Below, piece after piece: positions 63,101 to 64,000 of a DNA stretch of 64,000 nucleotides (its first letter is position 1; each line of letters starts with the position of its first letter). A program made the position numbers and the translations under genes. The notes under the pieces were generated by a model, which worked only from the letters and a program-made list of their open reading frames with translations, did no database searches and was not told the DNA's origin. The DNA comes from Apostichopus japonicus (Eukaryota > Echinodermata > Holothuroidea > Aspidochirotida > Stichopodidae), in assembly GCF_037975245.1 (NCBI RefSeq), contig NC_092566.1, positions 6,636,001 to 6,700,000 of the forward strand, written 5' to 3'.

Positions 63101-64000
63101 ACATTCAGATGGGGTTTACATATAGGACCCTCTCCCAAAAAGAGCAACAAACAGTTCGTTTTCAGTCTGCCTATTTATGTTTACTCTGCCCGACCCCCCC
63201 CACCCCCCCTCCTCTGCAATGAAATAAACGCAAACTATTGCGAGTTTGAAAATCACTTTCTCTGCTAAAGTCTTTATGCTAATTATTTAACCAAGGCCTT
63301 GCAGAAGACATCACCAGCTGTATACCTAACCAGCTGCTTAAACATTATCTAACATCAAATGTGGTTGGAGATTGAATGTAGCTGTAGCAACGTGAGGATG
63401 CGGGAGAAATTCAGAATCTTTGCCAATTTTTCAGGTCCATGAATTAAGCTTCACGGGTCAATTCCCAAGGCTTTCATGATGATTAAATTCCAGTTATCGG
63501 CTATTTAATCATGAATTAGTTACCTTGGTTTCGCCACTTTTTTCTGTGTTAATTAATAACAGTTTGGTGAGCTAGTAGAGGACTGTATTTTGTGATAAAT
63601 TGAATGATATTTAAAAATTTTTAATTACTTTGGCAGCCCAACGTAGCTGTGACATTACCAGCAAGTTTTGGCCAGAAGAATAAGGGAAAGAACGTAGTTC
63701 AAGGGAAAGAAAATCATCAAGGAGCGACAGAAAATTTTGTCCATAGATGCTTTTCTATCCTATGTATATACCTACAGTAAATGGGATATATTGAAGCCAA
63801 GAATACAGTACCTGGTTTCAAGCTGAAGTGAGCATTTGCATGTTTGGAAAAAGGATAGATGATTTGCCCCTTTCCCTAGTTATATTCATATAAACAACAT
63901 AAATATATGAGTATCACAAAGTTTGCTTGTAAACTCTTAACCAACCCTTGTGCAAACATTTGACATAATGAACTCTGAAATGTCAACTCTAGCAAAAGTC
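60191..64000. other. Region without recognisable genes
   Basis: Apart from the 61462-61772 repeat, a short CAGA run (61263-61278) and poly-G/poly-C runs (60607, 61376, 63187), I see only AT-rich sequence. The open frames near 62265-62704 overlap on both strands and match nothing I know. Confidence 0.5.
61462..61772. repeat. 44-bp exact direct repeat, 267 bp apart, around a hairpin
   Basis: TGAGTATTCTATGAAGGAGA plus the next 24 bases occurs at 61462-61505 and 61729-61772 without a mismatch. Between the copies is a perfect hairpin, CACTGACCG (61606-61614) against CGGTCAGTG (61622-61630). The copies could be duplication remnants or ends of an inserted unit. Confidence 0.9.

Overview
This is eukaryotic (animal) DNA. 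It is AT-rich and sparsely coding, with long GT-AG introns, many microsatellites and poly-C/poly-G runs, retroelement tails and MITEs. No operons, long ORFs or bacterial signals are present. The protein that can be read, together with the repeat style (CR1/L2-like LINE tails, a tRNA-SINE, non-autonomous elements with GC-rich ends), suggests a marine invertebrate. An echinoderm is my best guess, but that is weakly supported.

The one gene supported with confidence is a cGMP-dependent protein kinase (PKG, PRKG/foraging type) on the minus strand. Its 5' half fills about the first 46 kb of the window. Four coding exons join in frame with GT-AG sites: exon 1 (45634-46100: start codon, coiled coil, autoinhibitory pseudosubstrate), exon 2 (26123-26289: start of cyclic-nucleotide-binding domain A), exon 3 (10901-11014: phosphate-binding cassette of CNB-A) and exon 4 (3508-3613: end of CNB-A). 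They give about 285 residues. CNB-B and the kinase domain should lie beyond position 1. The introns are 19.3, 15.1 and 7.3 kb, plus a partial fourth.

Layout from the left: 169-bp satellite at the window edge (1-714); intron 4 remainder with a GC-ended repeat; intron 3 with a 28-bp minisatellite, a LINE tail, a 65-bp-armed foldback, a long TA run and a TTAA-flanked MITE; intron 2 with a 2-kb repeat block holding 29 exact AGGTCA half-sites, a 266-bp tandem repeat, a LINE 3' end, a tRNA-SINE and an 87-bp palindromic MITE with 8-bp target duplication; intron 1 with a 283-bp tandem duplication, a seven-copy 161-bp satellite with higher-order variants, and most of the window's perfect CRE palindromes. 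To the right of exon 1 (46101-64000) is the PKG 5' flank, then repeats, purine-rich blocks and one weak candidate coding segment on the plus strand (58234-58488).

The points most worth following up are: the exon 1/exon 2 junction, which falls exactly where vertebrate PRKG1 alpha and beta first exons join the common body; consensus CREs in and beside intron 1; and the nuclear-receptor-half-site repeat block in intron 2. No unambiguous new biological system was found.
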